IMG/VR virus record: IMGVR_UViG_3300032820_000054
Span: 1 to 33,931 of that record
DNA: 33,931 bases
Reading direction: 5' to 3' (one strand)
Source: a virus
In this document: piece after piece, positions 15,480 to 22,701 of the stretch
Layout of the letters: the number at the start of each line of letters is the position of its first letter
Position numbering within the stretch: the first letter of the stretch is position 1
Notes under the pieces: generated by a model
Databases searched by the model: none
The model's input: only the letters and a program-made list of their open reading frames with translations
What the model was told of the DNA's origin: nothing
Translations under genes and position numbers: made by a program

Positions 15480-16901
15480 CTATAGTCTTATGGTCGTGCC
15501 AAACCCACCAGCGAAGCGTGGATTAAGTGCTTGCGAAAATGCGGTAGGCATAGGCCACTGCGTGGGCAGATATTCTAACGCACCTGTAAATGGGTTAATA
15601 CGAGTTGGTCGGAAATTCTGCATGAATGTGTTGCCGAATGTCTGTGGCTGTGTGTTGACCACAGGTGAAGCTGTACTTGCAGGGATGTCTACAGCTATGT
15701 CTGGCGTAGCAACCTCGTTACTGACAGGAGTGTCGGGGAGAGCAGTTACCTCTGGACCCGGCCCCATGCCAGGGGTGGTGACGCCTAGATCAGCATTTCT
15801 AGCGTTTTCTGCTGCAAGGATTGCCGCTTCATATTGCTGCTGCATTTTGATGTTGTTGAGGTCGGTTGCAGTATCGCCTGATGGCAATAAGCCATATTGT
15901 GTGAGCTTGTCACTGATAAATGTTTCCGCTTCGCCCGTGCCAAAACGACCTGTGTAACCGATACCTCTTATAGCATCGCGGGCAGCGGTTTGATCTGTTC
16001 CAGCGCGGCCAACGTTGCTTGCGTTAGATGCTGACCACGGAGTTAATGGATCATCATCAAAATCTGAATACGATGCTTTGTATGCAGTCACTGTGCTTGG
16101 ATCAAAGGAACCTGTGTAGCCAGATTGCGCCAAGTCGAAGCGAGGCGTAAGCTGTGACGAAAGTTCGTCAGTCGACATTCCAGCCGTATTGCCAAGTAAG
16201 TCGTATGCGAAGTCGCCGCTTCCAATTATGTCTCCCCGCAGGTCAGTTTGTGTTTGGTTAAGAAGGTTTGCTCCGCTTAACATATCTCGCCGTTCAGTAG
16301 AACGCTCACTTGCCCCGCCGCCATGAACGTTGTCGTCGTAAGACGACAAACCCTGTAAGCGGCCAAAACGGCCTTCAAAGCCAGCGTCTTTTATGTCTTG
16401 TTGCAGTTGGTTGGTTGCTCGTTTTTCTGATTGACCGAAAATGTTGAAGTGATCGCGTGCGCTGATGCCGCCAAGTGTACCCTCGTCGAGGGCTTGAGCG
16501 ACGTCAGGGTTGTTAGTGCGATAAAAATCTTCGTCGAACATTCCTGTGTACGCACCTAAATCTTGGGTCTGCTGTTCACCGACGTTTCCAGCGCGACCTT
16601 CGATTTTGCCGTATTGTTGATAATGTTCGAATGGATCAAGATAGTTTTCGTCGTCAGGAGAGCCTCTGCCGTAGCCAGCTTTAGCTACGTCTTGGAACTG
16701 ATCAAGGTAAAAGTCAGCGTCGAAGTCATCTCGGTTCGCAAATTCCAATGCACCTGTCATTGGGTTGATGGTGCCGCTACCGCCACGGGCTTTTAGGAGC
16801 GCGGCTTCTTGAGGGTTGATGTGTGCCAGCAAGGTATCGCCAAAGCGTCCGTGCTTTGCCATCTGCTTTCCTGATCCAAACATTTTACTACCGAACGTCA
16901 T
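15480..16901 (-). CDS. Virion-associated protein with GRFGDT module and FD-FY repeats
   Basis: The protein has 473 residues. Residues 16-54 (KHGRFGDTLLAHINP, then GGSGTINPMTGALEF) form a module repeated at the start of the next upstream gene's product. Two degenerate copies of a motif known from bacterial surface proteins follow: FDADFYLDQFQDVA to HYQQYGKIEGR (60-103) and MFDEDFYRTNNPDVA to HFNIFGQSEKR (121-161). Further short repeats read GFEGRFG, GYTGSFD and GYTGRFG. Near the C-terminus RINPFTGALEYLP echoes the N-terminal INPMTGALEF. I know of no function. The context, between fibre and ejection proteins, suggests a minor virion component. GGAGGAG at the end of the preceding gene is its ribosome-binding site. 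Confidence 0.66.
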   Translation of the reverse strand: MTFGSKMFGSGKQMAKHGRFGDTLLAHINPQEAALLKARGGSGTINPMTGALEFANRDDFDADFYLDQFQDVAKAGYGRGSPDDENYLDPFEHYQQYGKIEGRAGNVGEQQTQDLGAYTGMFDEDFYRTNNPDVAQALDEGTLGGISARDHFNIFGQSEKRATNQLQQDIKDAGFEGRFGRLQGLSSYDDNVHGGGASERSTERRDMLSGANLLNQTQTDLRGDIIGSGDFAYDLLGNTAGMSTDELSSQLTPRFDLAQSGYTGSFDPSTVTAYKASYSDFDDDPLTPWSASNASNVGRAGTDQTAARDAIRGIGYTGRFGTGEAETFISDKLTQYGLLPSGDTATDLNNIKMQQQYEAAILAAENARNADLGVTTPGMGPGPEVTALPDTPVSNEVATPDIAVDIPASTASPVVNTQPQTFGNTFMQNFRPTRINPFTGALEYLPTQWPMPTAFSQALNPRFAGGFGTTIRL

Positions 16902-16906
16902 GTCTC

Positions 16907-17917
16907 TTAAACTCCTCCATAACCTGATCCATCACCACCGAGGGCTGTACTGCCAATAGCGTCTGTCACGCCTTGGTCGCCGTCAAAACCAAACAACTCA
17001 AAACCTGTTAAATCCTTAATCATGTGTTTAAATGTTTTCGTCCAGCCGCCAACGCCTGTCATTCCAGCAAGTTGTCCAAATCCTCTGGTCACGTCTCTAG
17101 CGGCATCTTGCCATGCCATAGGACCGCTATACTCTTTCGTATCGGGATAATCACCGATTTCACCCATGTCCAAGCTGGTTGAACCGTAGATTTGACTCAA
17201 AGCCTGTCTGCCGTAATCATGTGCAAGGGTAACTGGCTGACCGTCGATGGTATCCCATGAGAAAATGTTACTGGATTGTCTTCCTTTTTTGCCGTCGGGG
17301 TCTGGCATTTCGAGGCCAAGTTCGTTAAAGGCAATCATAAGATCGCCCTGATCAAATCCGCTTATTTTTCTCAAAAATCTACGCATGTCACGGGCTTGCA
17401 TACCAGGGTCGTCGTCAGTGGCACCGCTTTTGGACAAAGCGTTTCTAATTCCAAGGTCCCAATACAACGCATCAAGTTCTGCGTTTGCTTTGTCGCCAAA
17501 TGGATCGCTTTTGTTGTCTGAACCGTAGTACATAGGTATATACATACCTTCTTTGTCGTCATAGACCTCACGAGTTCCCATCAGTATTTTTGCGACTGCT
17601 AATGCTTGTTTAGACGCCTTGCCGTTTTTCTCGCTGTCAAGATTTTTCATTCCTGTTTCTTGATTTTTTATCAGGTTTTGAAATGCGTCCGCTACCGTAG
17701 GTTTATTGAGTTCTTGTTTTTCTTCTTCTGCGTTGAACAGGTTTATGCCTCTGCCGCCTAGAGTGCCTTTATAAAACTCAAGCAGCCCAGTGCGAGGATT
17801 TATCGTGCCGCTTCCACCGGCTTTTTTTAGAAGGTCTGCTTCAGATCGGGATAAGTGTGCTACCAGCGTGTCGCCAAACCTACCATGCTTCTGTACTTTT
17901 TGAGCAAAACTATACAT
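16907..17917 (-). CDS. Virion-associated protein with GRFGDT module, 336 aa
   Basis: The protein has 336 residues. Residues 10-48 (KHGRFGDTLVAHLSR, GGSGTINPRTGLLEF) are clearly homologous to residues 16-54 of its downstream neighbour, while the rest is unrelated. The middle is charged and helical (ETGMKNLDSEKNGKASKQAL), followed by a region with DDPGMQARDMRRFLRKISGF, and the C-terminus is Gly-rich (TALGGDGSGYGGV). Its ATG overlaps the stop of the fibre gene by one base (TAATG). No enzyme motif is seen. The shared module suggests that both proteins bind the same partner, or are cut at the same place, within the virion. Function unknown. Confidence 0.64.
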   Translation of the reverse strand: MYSFAQKVQKHGRFGDTLVAHLSRSEADLLKKAGGSGTINPRTGLLEFYKGTLGGRGINLFNAEEEKQELNKPTVADAFQNLIKNQETGMKNLDSEKNGKASKQALAVAKILMGTREVYDDKEGMYIPMYYGSDNKSDPFGDKANAELDALYWDLGIRNALSKSGATDDDPGMQARDMRRFLRKISGFDQGDLMIAFNELGLEMPDPDGKKGRQSSNIFSWDTIDGQPVTLAHDYGRQALSQIYGSTSLDMGEIGDYPDTKEYSGPMAWQDAARDVTRGFGQLAGMTGVGGWTKTFKHMIKDLTGFELFGFDGDQGVTDAIGSTALGGDGSGYGGV

Positions 17918-19479
17918 TAAGATGCGACCTTCGTTACTGCTAAGACAATTTCAATATCGGCGGCACTTGTGACATTGCTTACTTCAAAGCCTATTGTCTT
18001 GGAAGCGTTAGCCGTCTGTGCGTCTACGGTGATACTGTTTGCTAGGTTTTGCTCTACTGGCGTGGATGATGCTCCCACGGCTGTAAAGCCAGGGACGTTT
18101 ACACCGTCAACTTGAAGTATAACGTCACATGTGCCACTGGATGTTCTTACACTTATTTTGTCGATGCGAATAATCTCTCCATAAATGCGTTTTATGACAA
18201 AAGTGGTGGTAGCTGTTGTCGTTCCAGTTTCCACAAAGTGCATACTGTCAAGAGCCATGACCGTCGGAATTTGGCTTGCGGCAAGTCTCCCCGTCGCGTC
18301 GAGAGCCGCCACACCACTAGCGGCCCCGACGGACGTAAGCGGAACGTAGGCACTGAGGTCTACGTTCCGAAACTCTAATGCAGTTCCTGACGAATTTATG
18401 TGTAGAGATTTTAGTGCGTCGGTTGTCGTAAAAGACGGGATTGTGGTTGCCGTCGAAAACGGAAGCCAGTTTACACCGTCATGGAATTTTGGTTCGTCTG
18501 GTGATTGAGCAGTATCAATCCAAAAGTTACCAGCTACAGCGTCGACACCCGTCGGAGCCGTTGAGCTTACAAATGTTTTGCCGCGGTTCGCAGTCAAGGC
18601 GGCGAGGCCGTTGATGCGGTCTTGTGGAATTTGGCCAGCCGATATTGCGATCTTAGAGTAGGGGATGAAGCCAGTGGTCGTGTCGGTGAAATCGTCGGTC
18701 ATCATCAAACCTGTTACAGTTTTAGATGCAACGTTTTCGACAGTTAAAATTGTTACTTCATCGCCAGCGGGTAACGCAGAGGTAAATGTTACCGTGCCTG
18801 TGGCTGGGTCGTTGGTGTAGTCGTTACTGCCACCTGGCGTTTGGAAGAGGCCGTTTCTAAAGACCATGATGCGTTCGCTTTCCGTATGGGGAAACGCGAA
18901 CACTGCCTGGTTTGCCGTAGCAGTTGAGCTTGTGCGGCGAAAGTTAGATATGGAAGGTGCGCGTATACGAACGATGTGTACGATCTGCCCAGCATTGGGA
19001 ACTCCAGATGAGAGTGTTACCGTGTTGTTAGCCGCATCCATTGTGTACGAAGACGGCACCTGTAGTACCCCAGACAAAAACACGAACAAATCATCTGTAG
19101 TGTCAAAAATATAATTAAAGACAGTTTGTCCCTGCGTCGCAGTAAACGACTGCGCTCCAGAGAATAGCGGTCCTTCTATCGTCCCTAAGTCGGCTCCAGG
19201 CGCACCTTTTATGTCAGAAGCTGGAACTATCGTCGTCCACCCTGTGGTCGTATCTGTGTATGTTCCTACGCGGTATTGCAGGTTGGAAGATGTATCCAAT
19301 CGCATTTCGAGAGGCGCGATTAATTTGCCTGTGCTGTCAAATAAAACACCCATCAACTCGCCTAATGTGAAGTCGCCTTTTTCACCAGCAACAAGGTAGC
19401 GGATAAGCGAGTTGAACTCGTCGTCGATATTACCTGTGCTTCTGTAGTTTCCTGGGTGTAACTGCTGGATGCGTGCCAT
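17917..19479 (-). CDS. Tail fibre protein, 520 aa
   Basis: The protein has 520 residues. Residues 38-84 (TLGELMGVLFDSTGK to YRVGTYTDTTTGWTTI) form a domain shared with the 462-aa fibre protein near the portal, probably the virion-anchoring part. Two tandem beta domains follow (about 111-172 and 182-249) of a type common in phage fibres: FTATQGQTVFNYIF with LFVFLSGVLQ and AGQIVHIVRI, then ATANQAVFAFPH with IMVFRNGLFQ and AGDEVTILTV. The centre has linker motifs (SAGQIPQDRINGL; ALDATGRLAASQIP), and the C-terminus is a Thr/Ser/Val-rich beta region that may bind receptor or trimerise. AGGAAA precedes the ATG. It sits next to the nozzle gene, as T7- or P22-type fibre and needle genes often do. Confidence 0.8.
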   Translation of the reverse strand: MARIQQLHPGNYRSTGNIDDEFNSLIRYLVAGEKGDFTLGELMGVLFDSTGKLIAPLEMRLDTSSNLQYRVGTYTDTTTGWTTIVPASDIKGAPGADLGTIEGPLFSGAQSFTATQGQTVFNYIFDTTDDLFVFLSGVLQVPSSYTMDAANNTVTLSSGVPNAGQIVHIVRIRAPSISNFRRTSSTATANQAVFAFPHTESERIMVFRNGLFQTPGGSNDYTNDPATGTVTFTSALPAGDEVTILTVENVASKTVTGLMMTDDFTDTTTGFIPYSKIAISAGQIPQDRINGLAALTANRGKTFVSSTAPTGVDAVAGNFWIDTAQSPDEPKFHDGVNWLPFSTATTIPSFTTTDALKSLHINSSGTALEFRNVDLSAYVPLTSVGAASGVAALDATGRLAASQIPTVMALDSMHFVETGTTTATTTFVIKRIYGEIIRIDKISVRTSSGTCDVILQVDGVNVPGFTAVGASSTPVEQNLANSITVDAQTANASKTIGFEVSNVTSAADIEIVLAVTKVAS

Positions 19480-19488
19480 GTGTGTTTC

Positions 19489-21018
19489 CTATTTCTGCGG
19501 TGTTTTCAGTTCAATCGCAAAGCCTAATAATTCCAAATCTCCCATATCCGTACTCTCAAATTTTAACTGGATACCTCGGTATCGCAGTTGAAACGGAATA
19601 CGAAATTGAACATCAAGTGCATCAGACGGGAAACTGACGGGATTGTCGTCCCTTCTTTCAACTTGGATTTCTTCAACAAGAACCTCGTTGCCTTCCTCAT
19701 CGTGGGCAGTGATGCGAAGTGTTCCTGTGCCAGCAGCTTGCACCACAAGTGCGCGTGCTTCCTTTAGTTCGTCTATCTGGCCGTGCCAGAGGATGGGGGT
19801 TTCAACAACCATTGCTGGGCGTATGAAATCGTCGGTGAGATCGTCTAGTGGTGACAGTTCGAAAAGCTCGTCTAGTCGATCATACATGGTCAAGGTTGTG
19901 CCGAATGTCATACTGCCAGCCAGAAACGCTCCGCATCTGGCAGACCCAATATCGGAAGTTGACCATGACAAAGCGTCATAGCCGCGTCGAAACTCTGCAA
20001 CCAGAGCTTTGTGTAGACCGTCTGCCATTGGGAAGAAGATATGCAGACGGCCTAAGTCTTGATCGTAGGTAGAACTTACGAAACGAGGTCCAATACATTT
20101 GCGTAAAAGGTCTTTGTAGACTTCTTCGATCTCAAAAGAGAGCGTGAGTGTATCTATTGTGATGCCATTGTCGTTACTGCGGATTAAACTATGTACGCCA
20201 TGCCGTGAGCAGAAGATGATGTCTGACCCAACTTGTGCGATTGAGTTGTGGGAGATCGCACCTAATTGTACGTTTGCCCGTGTGTCGATCTCGAAGTTGG
20301 CAATGTCAGGGTCAACTTTGTAAATTATAGCTTGGTCATTGGTAAAGATTGCAAGTCGGTTTGTTTCAAATCGCGCTAGTCCAGTTATCTCATCGGCAGT
20401 GCCAATGATGTTTGCTAGGTCGAGAAAGTCTGCACGGGTACTTGTTGTAGTTGCAGTTTCTTCGGCTGGGAATATTTGCTCATCTCCATCGTTGTTAAAC
20501 AGCCGTGAGATTTCTATCTCAGTCGGTTTGTTTGGGATGCCAGCAACATACATGCGGTTCTGAATGGCTACCCCAAAGCCAGGTGCAACAGAGGCTGTGT
20601 TTGGCATAAAAGAAAATCCATCGGTCATAATCATGCCGTGGCCAGGTGACATAAACATGAGTTTGCCAGCAAACATTGCAGATGTGACGGGAGCATCTTT
20701 CGTGAAAGCGTCTGTGTAGCTGGCAGAGCGTTCTGTGTGTAGGTTTATCGCTTTGCCGGTTTGTACCGCGTATGCCAAGCCAGTTCTGTTAAAAAAGTTC
20801 TGGTGAATTATCTCGCCCTCTTCGATACGCTTGCGAACCTTCAGTCCTGTGTCACGTACCAGAGTTCCTGTCCATTTCGAGTGGGCGTTGTTTAGGGTAA
20901 ACAAGGGCTGTTTTTTACCATCATCCATCCCGATAACAGGACGTGACCGATCAAGGCCAGTGAAAGCGTAATACCCCGATAAGCGTGAGGATATTAGGGA
21001 AGGGGATTTGGTACGCAT
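19489..21018 (-). CDS. Tail nozzle/hub-like protein (P22 gp10 or T7 gp12 type)
   Basis: The protein has 509 residues, is rich in beta strands, and lacks signal peptide or membrane segments. Strand pairs recur around short motifs (GKLMFMSPGHGMIMTDG; NRMYVAGIPNKPTEIEIS; NRLAIFTNDQAIIYKVDP; SDIIFCSRHGVHSLI; GRLHIFFPMADG; TLTMYDRLDELFEL), as in the beta-propeller nozzle or tail-hub proteins of podoviruses. The start MRTKSPSLISSRLSGYYAFTG also suits a tail stabilisation protein. It follows a putative adaptor gene and precedes a fibre gene, the order expected for a tail tube built on the portal. Identification is by pattern, size and synteny, not by a catalytic motif. The C-terminal 130 residues form an extra beta domain. 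Confidence 0.62.
   Translation of the reverse strand: MRTKSPSLISSRLSGYYAFTGLDRSRPVIGMDDGKKQPLFTLNNAHSKWTGTLVRDTGLKVRKRIEEGEIIHQNFFNRTGLAYAVQTGKAINLHTERSASYTDAFTKDAPVTSAMFAGKLMFMSPGHGMIMTDGFSFMPNTASVAPGFGVAIQNRMYVAGIPNKPTEIEISRLFNNDGDEQIFPAEETATTTSTRADFLDLANIIGTADEITGLARFETNRLAIFTNDQAIIYKVDPDIANFEIDTRANVQLGAISHNSIAQVGSDIIFCSRHGVHSLIRSNDNGITIDTLTLSFEIEEVYKDLLRKCIGPRFVSSTYDQDLGRLHIFFPMADGLHKALVAEFRRGYDALSWSTSDIGSARCGAFLAGSMTFGTTLTMYDRLDELFELSPLDDLTDDFIRPAMVVETPILWHGQIDELKEARALVVQAAGTGTLRITAHDEEGNEVLVEEIQVERRDDNPVSFPSDALDVQFRIPFQLRYRGIQLKFESTDMGDLELLGFAIELKTPQK
19645..19654 (-). promoter_or_regulatory. WAGGGACGAC element, copy upstream of the 520-aa fibre gene
   Basis: The minus strand reads AAGGGACGAC inside the 3' end of the nozzle gene, 165 bases before the fibre start at 19479. 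It is the only one of the five exact copies lying well inside a coding sequence, so selection on codons cannot be separated from a regulatory role here. A-rich sequence precedes it, as at the other copies. Confidence 0.38.
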
Positions 21019-21019
21019 G

Positions 21020-21529
21020 TTAGATCGCTAACTTGCTTTCGGCTCCATTCACCGTTCGCATAGGATCAGAGTTTTCCGTAGGTACGAACTCATGTCGCAC
21101 CGTGCCTTTGTACTTACGCGAGTACAAGATGCTGTTTAAGTGTTTGACAAACTCCATACGGGAGTTTGGGTACTTTTCTGATACTTGTTGTTCGGCATAA
21201 AGAGCAAGAAGACCGCGAACCATGACGGCGTCCTCAATAGGCCGTGCGTCAGTTTGCGAGGTATAGTATTCTATCGTGACGCCATCATAGTATGGGTGCG
21301 AGTTGATCATCTCGACCACCTCATTTGCAAACTCAATCATCATAAGAACGACATCGCCTGTTACGCGACGTGATGAGAAGTCACCATATCGACGTAGGGC
21401 GAGGGCGACTAAGTTTTCAAGTGGAGCGTTTGGGCTTCCTTGGAAAACATGGGGAGCAAGACGTGTGTCTTTAGGCGGCTCCCGTGTGCCAATCGTAAGA
21501 TGATCTGTTTTGCTGACTTTTGTTGTCAT
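21020..21529 (-). CDS. Head-tail adaptor-like protein, 169 aa
   Basis: The protein has 169 residues and is mostly helical. The core contains helices typical of portal-bound adaptors: NLVALALRRYGDFSSRR, GDVVLMMIEFANEVVEMIN, AVMVRGLLALYAEQQVSEKY and RMEFVKHLNSILYSRKY. Its N- and C-termini look extended. Size, helix content and location just ahead of the nozzle gene match gp4 of P22 or gp11 of T7, which sit under the portal and connect it to the tail. Sequence alone does not prove this. The ATG overlaps the stop of the preceding gene (ATGA), with GAGGTAGA as ribosome-binding site. Confidence 0.6.
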   Translation of the reverse strand: MTTKVSKTDHLTIGTREPPKDTRLAPHVFQGSPNAPLENLVALALRRYGDFSSRRVTGDVVLMMIEFANEVVEMINSHPYYDGVTIEYYTSQTDARPIEDAVMVRGLLALYAEQQVSEKYPNSRMEFVKHLNSILYSRKYKGTVRHEFVPTENSDPMRTVNGAESKLAI

Positions 21530-21852
21530 TCTACCTCAACTAACTTTCCTTGAATTACAAAGACGTGTTTCATCACACGTTCTTGGTACTCTGGTGGTAT
21601 GACAAACATCATGTGACCACCCTGTGTTCTAACTCCTCGTATTGTTGTCACAGCGTCGAGGATTATGTCGTATCTTTGTTCGCCAGCTTCAGTGGAGATT
21701 AAAGTAAGACCTTTGTCGGTTTTGGTTTTGGGTTGTGATGCTTTGACTTTTTTTGCTTGCTTCTTCTGTGCTTGTAGCTCTACGTCGGTTTCGTCTTGTT
21801 GTGTCTGTGGCGGCGCGGATTGCGCTGATCGCATACCTTGATAAACTTTCAT
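21526..21852 (-). CDS. Hypothetical protein, 108 aa, disordered N-terminus
   Basis: The protein has 108 residues. The first 50 are Gln/Lys/Thr-rich and probably disordered (SAPPQTQQDETDVELQAQKK). The second half looks like a small beta domain (GLTLISTEAGEQRYDIILD; GGHMMFVIPPEYQERVMKH; VFVIQGKLVEVE). No family recognised. It precedes the adaptor gene and overlaps it by ATGA, so a head-completion or head-decoration role is possible but unproven. It is the first gene after the WAGGGACGAC copy at 21904-21913 and after a small leader hairpin. Confidence 0.62.
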   Translation of the reverse strand: MKVYQGMRSAQSAPPQTQQDETDVELQAQKKQAKKVKASQPKTKTDKGLTLISTEAGEQRYDIILDAVTTIRGVRTQGGHMMFVIPPEYQERVMKHVFVIQGKLVEVE

Positions 21853-21871
21853 GTGATGTTCTCCGTGTTTG

Positions 21872-21887
21872 CATACTTGTTTGTATG
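21872..21887 (-). other. Small leader hairpin downstream of the WAGGGACGAC copy
   Basis: CATAC and GTATG form a 5-bp stem around a 6-base loop in the 41-bp gap between the MscS-like gene and the 108-aa gene. It is weak on its own. It is listed because two other copies of the upstream element are also followed or overlapped by a hairpin. Confidence 0.3.
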
Positions 21888-21893
21888 AACGTT

Positions 21894-22238
21894 TTAGTGG
21901 TCTGTCGTCCCTTCGTTCTCCGTAATAACTTTCTCAATACGCAGGTACTCTATGCGTTTGTTAGGAACAAAACGCCATGTGGTTCCTTTCCCGTTTTGGA
22001 TTTGGAATGTGGTTTTGAAAATGCCTATTTTGATGATGGTTGCGCGTTGACCGTCGATGTAGACCGTGCATCCTTCTTCTATGGCTGTGTCTGCGCGGAA
22101 CGTCAGCCCCTTTACCAATGCGTCCATTGCGTCCTTTAGCCAAAGGCCAATGCCGATTGAGACAGTTAGTGCAAGTAGGGGAGCAATCAGTTCTACAAAA
22201 TCAATAGATAGCTGGTTGACGTTTGCAAGCTCTATCAT
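21894..22238 (-). CDS. Mini-MscS-like membrane protein, 114 aa
   Basis: The protein has 114 residues, with one hydrophobic span (about 13-36, LIAPLLALTVSIGIGLWL) followed directly by a small beta domain (54-106). The domain matches the upper beta domain of MscS-type mechanosensitive channels: EEGCTVYIDGQRATIIKIG, then KTTFQIQNGKGTTWRFVPN and KRIEYLRIEKVI. In bacteria MscS opens under membrane tension. The helix just before the beta domain (WLKDAMDALVKGLTFRAD) corresponds to the pore-lining position. It is far shorter than a bacterial MscS (E. coli MscS is 286 aa), since only the last helix and the beta domain remain. It lies among head genes, starting right after the stop of a single-span membrane protein gene. 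Its role in infection is unknown. Confidence 0.72.
   Translation of the reverse strand: MIELANVNQLSIDFVELIAPLLALTVSIGIGLWLKDAMDALVKGLTFRADTAIEEGCTVYIDGQRATIIKIGIFKTTFQIQNGKGTTWRFVPNKRIEYLRIEKVITENEGTTDH
21904..21913 (-). promoter_or_regulatory. WAGGGACGAC element, copy upstream of the 108-aa gene
   Basis: The minus strand reads AAGGGACGAC in the last codons of the MscS-like gene, 51 bases before the ATG at 21852. It would drive or mark the adaptor-nozzle part of the late block. A small hairpin (21872-21887) follows. Confidence 0.45.
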
Positions 22239-22580
22239 TCAAAGTTTATCCCCTTTGACTTGAGGTAAAACCGCACCAGCTTTGCCGTAAGCGACAATAC
22301 ACAGGTGCAAGCCTTGTAAACTCTGGAGTGCGGTCCAGCTATCAGTCAGGGGATTGGCCATTATGATGACCAGTTGCTCTCGATGATTGATGCCTCTGAA
22401 GACAACGACTTCTTTAAACTTCTCTTTCATAGATGCTATGGCAGAGGCTATCGGCATACACTGCCCCATCTGAAGTCCCGGTCCTTTTGACTCGGAGTGT
22501 GCGTCAGATACCAAAATGTATAAAAATAAGAGAAAGGATGCCGCTCCTAATAGATAGCCTGCGTAAGGGTTATTCCACAC
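22239..22580 (-). CDS. Single-span membrane protein with extracytoplasmic domain, 113 aa
   Basis: The protein has 113 residues and starts at GTG (22580). The N-terminus is a signal-anchor (residues 7-26, AGYLLGAASFLLFLYILV) followed by a soluble domain of about 85 residues with two cysteines and short strands (FKEVVVFRGINHREQLVIIM; LHLCIVAYGKAGAVLPQ). No family recognised. If the anchor is uncleaved, the soluble part faces the periplasm. The gene follows the capsid terminator and a tiny ORF, and is directly followed by the MscS-like gene (TGA then ATG with no spacer), suggesting that the two membrane proteins are made together. The start codon is uncertain. Confidence 0.6.
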   Translation of the reverse strand: MWNNPYAGYLLGAASFLLFLYILVSDAHSESKGPGLQMGQCMPIASAIASMKEKFKEVVVFRGINHREQLVIIMANPLTDSWTALQSLQGLHLCIVAYGKAGAVLPQVKGDKL

Positions 22581-22581
22581 A

Positions 22582-22647
22582 CTACTTCTTCTTCTTGCTT
22601 TTTTTCTTTCCGTACATTTCCGCTAACCTTACAAAAAGAATACCCAT
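22582..22647 (-). CDS. Very small Lys-rich ORF, 21 aa
   Basis: A 22-codon frame from the ATG at 22647 encodes MGILFVRLAEMYGKKKSKKK plus one further Lys, then stops (TAG) 2 bases upstream of the GTG start of the membrane protein. AAGGAA lies 6 bases before the ATG, directly behind the T tract of the capsid terminator. It could be a real amphipathic, basic peptide or a leader ORF that sets translation of the next gene. The strong start signal is the only evidence. Confidence 0.35.
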   Translation of the reverse strand: MGILFVRLAEMYGKKKSKKKK

Positions 22648-22659
22648 GATAAATTCCTT

Positions 22660-22694
22660 AAAAAAAGAATGGGGGGCTGGGAAGGAAGCCCCCC
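22660..22694 (-). terminator. Strong rho-independent terminator behind the major capsid gene
   Basis: Immediately after the capsid stop codon (22702-22704) the minus strand forms a perfect 8-bp GC-rich stem, GGGGGGCT and AGCCCCCC around an 8-base loop (22671-22694), followed by ATTC and seven T's (22660-22666). This is the clearest intrinsic terminator in the window. It would limit, but need not abolish, transcription into the adaptor and nozzle genes, allowing high capsid expression, as the terminator after T7 gene 10 does. Confidence 0.88.
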
Positions 22695-22701
22695 AAACTT
22701 G

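Noticed and set aside
15295-15957. Long plus-strand open frame of 220 codons
   Set aside because: It lies opposite two well-supported minus-strand genes, crosses their boundary, and its translation has no recognisable domain; it is a shadow frame.
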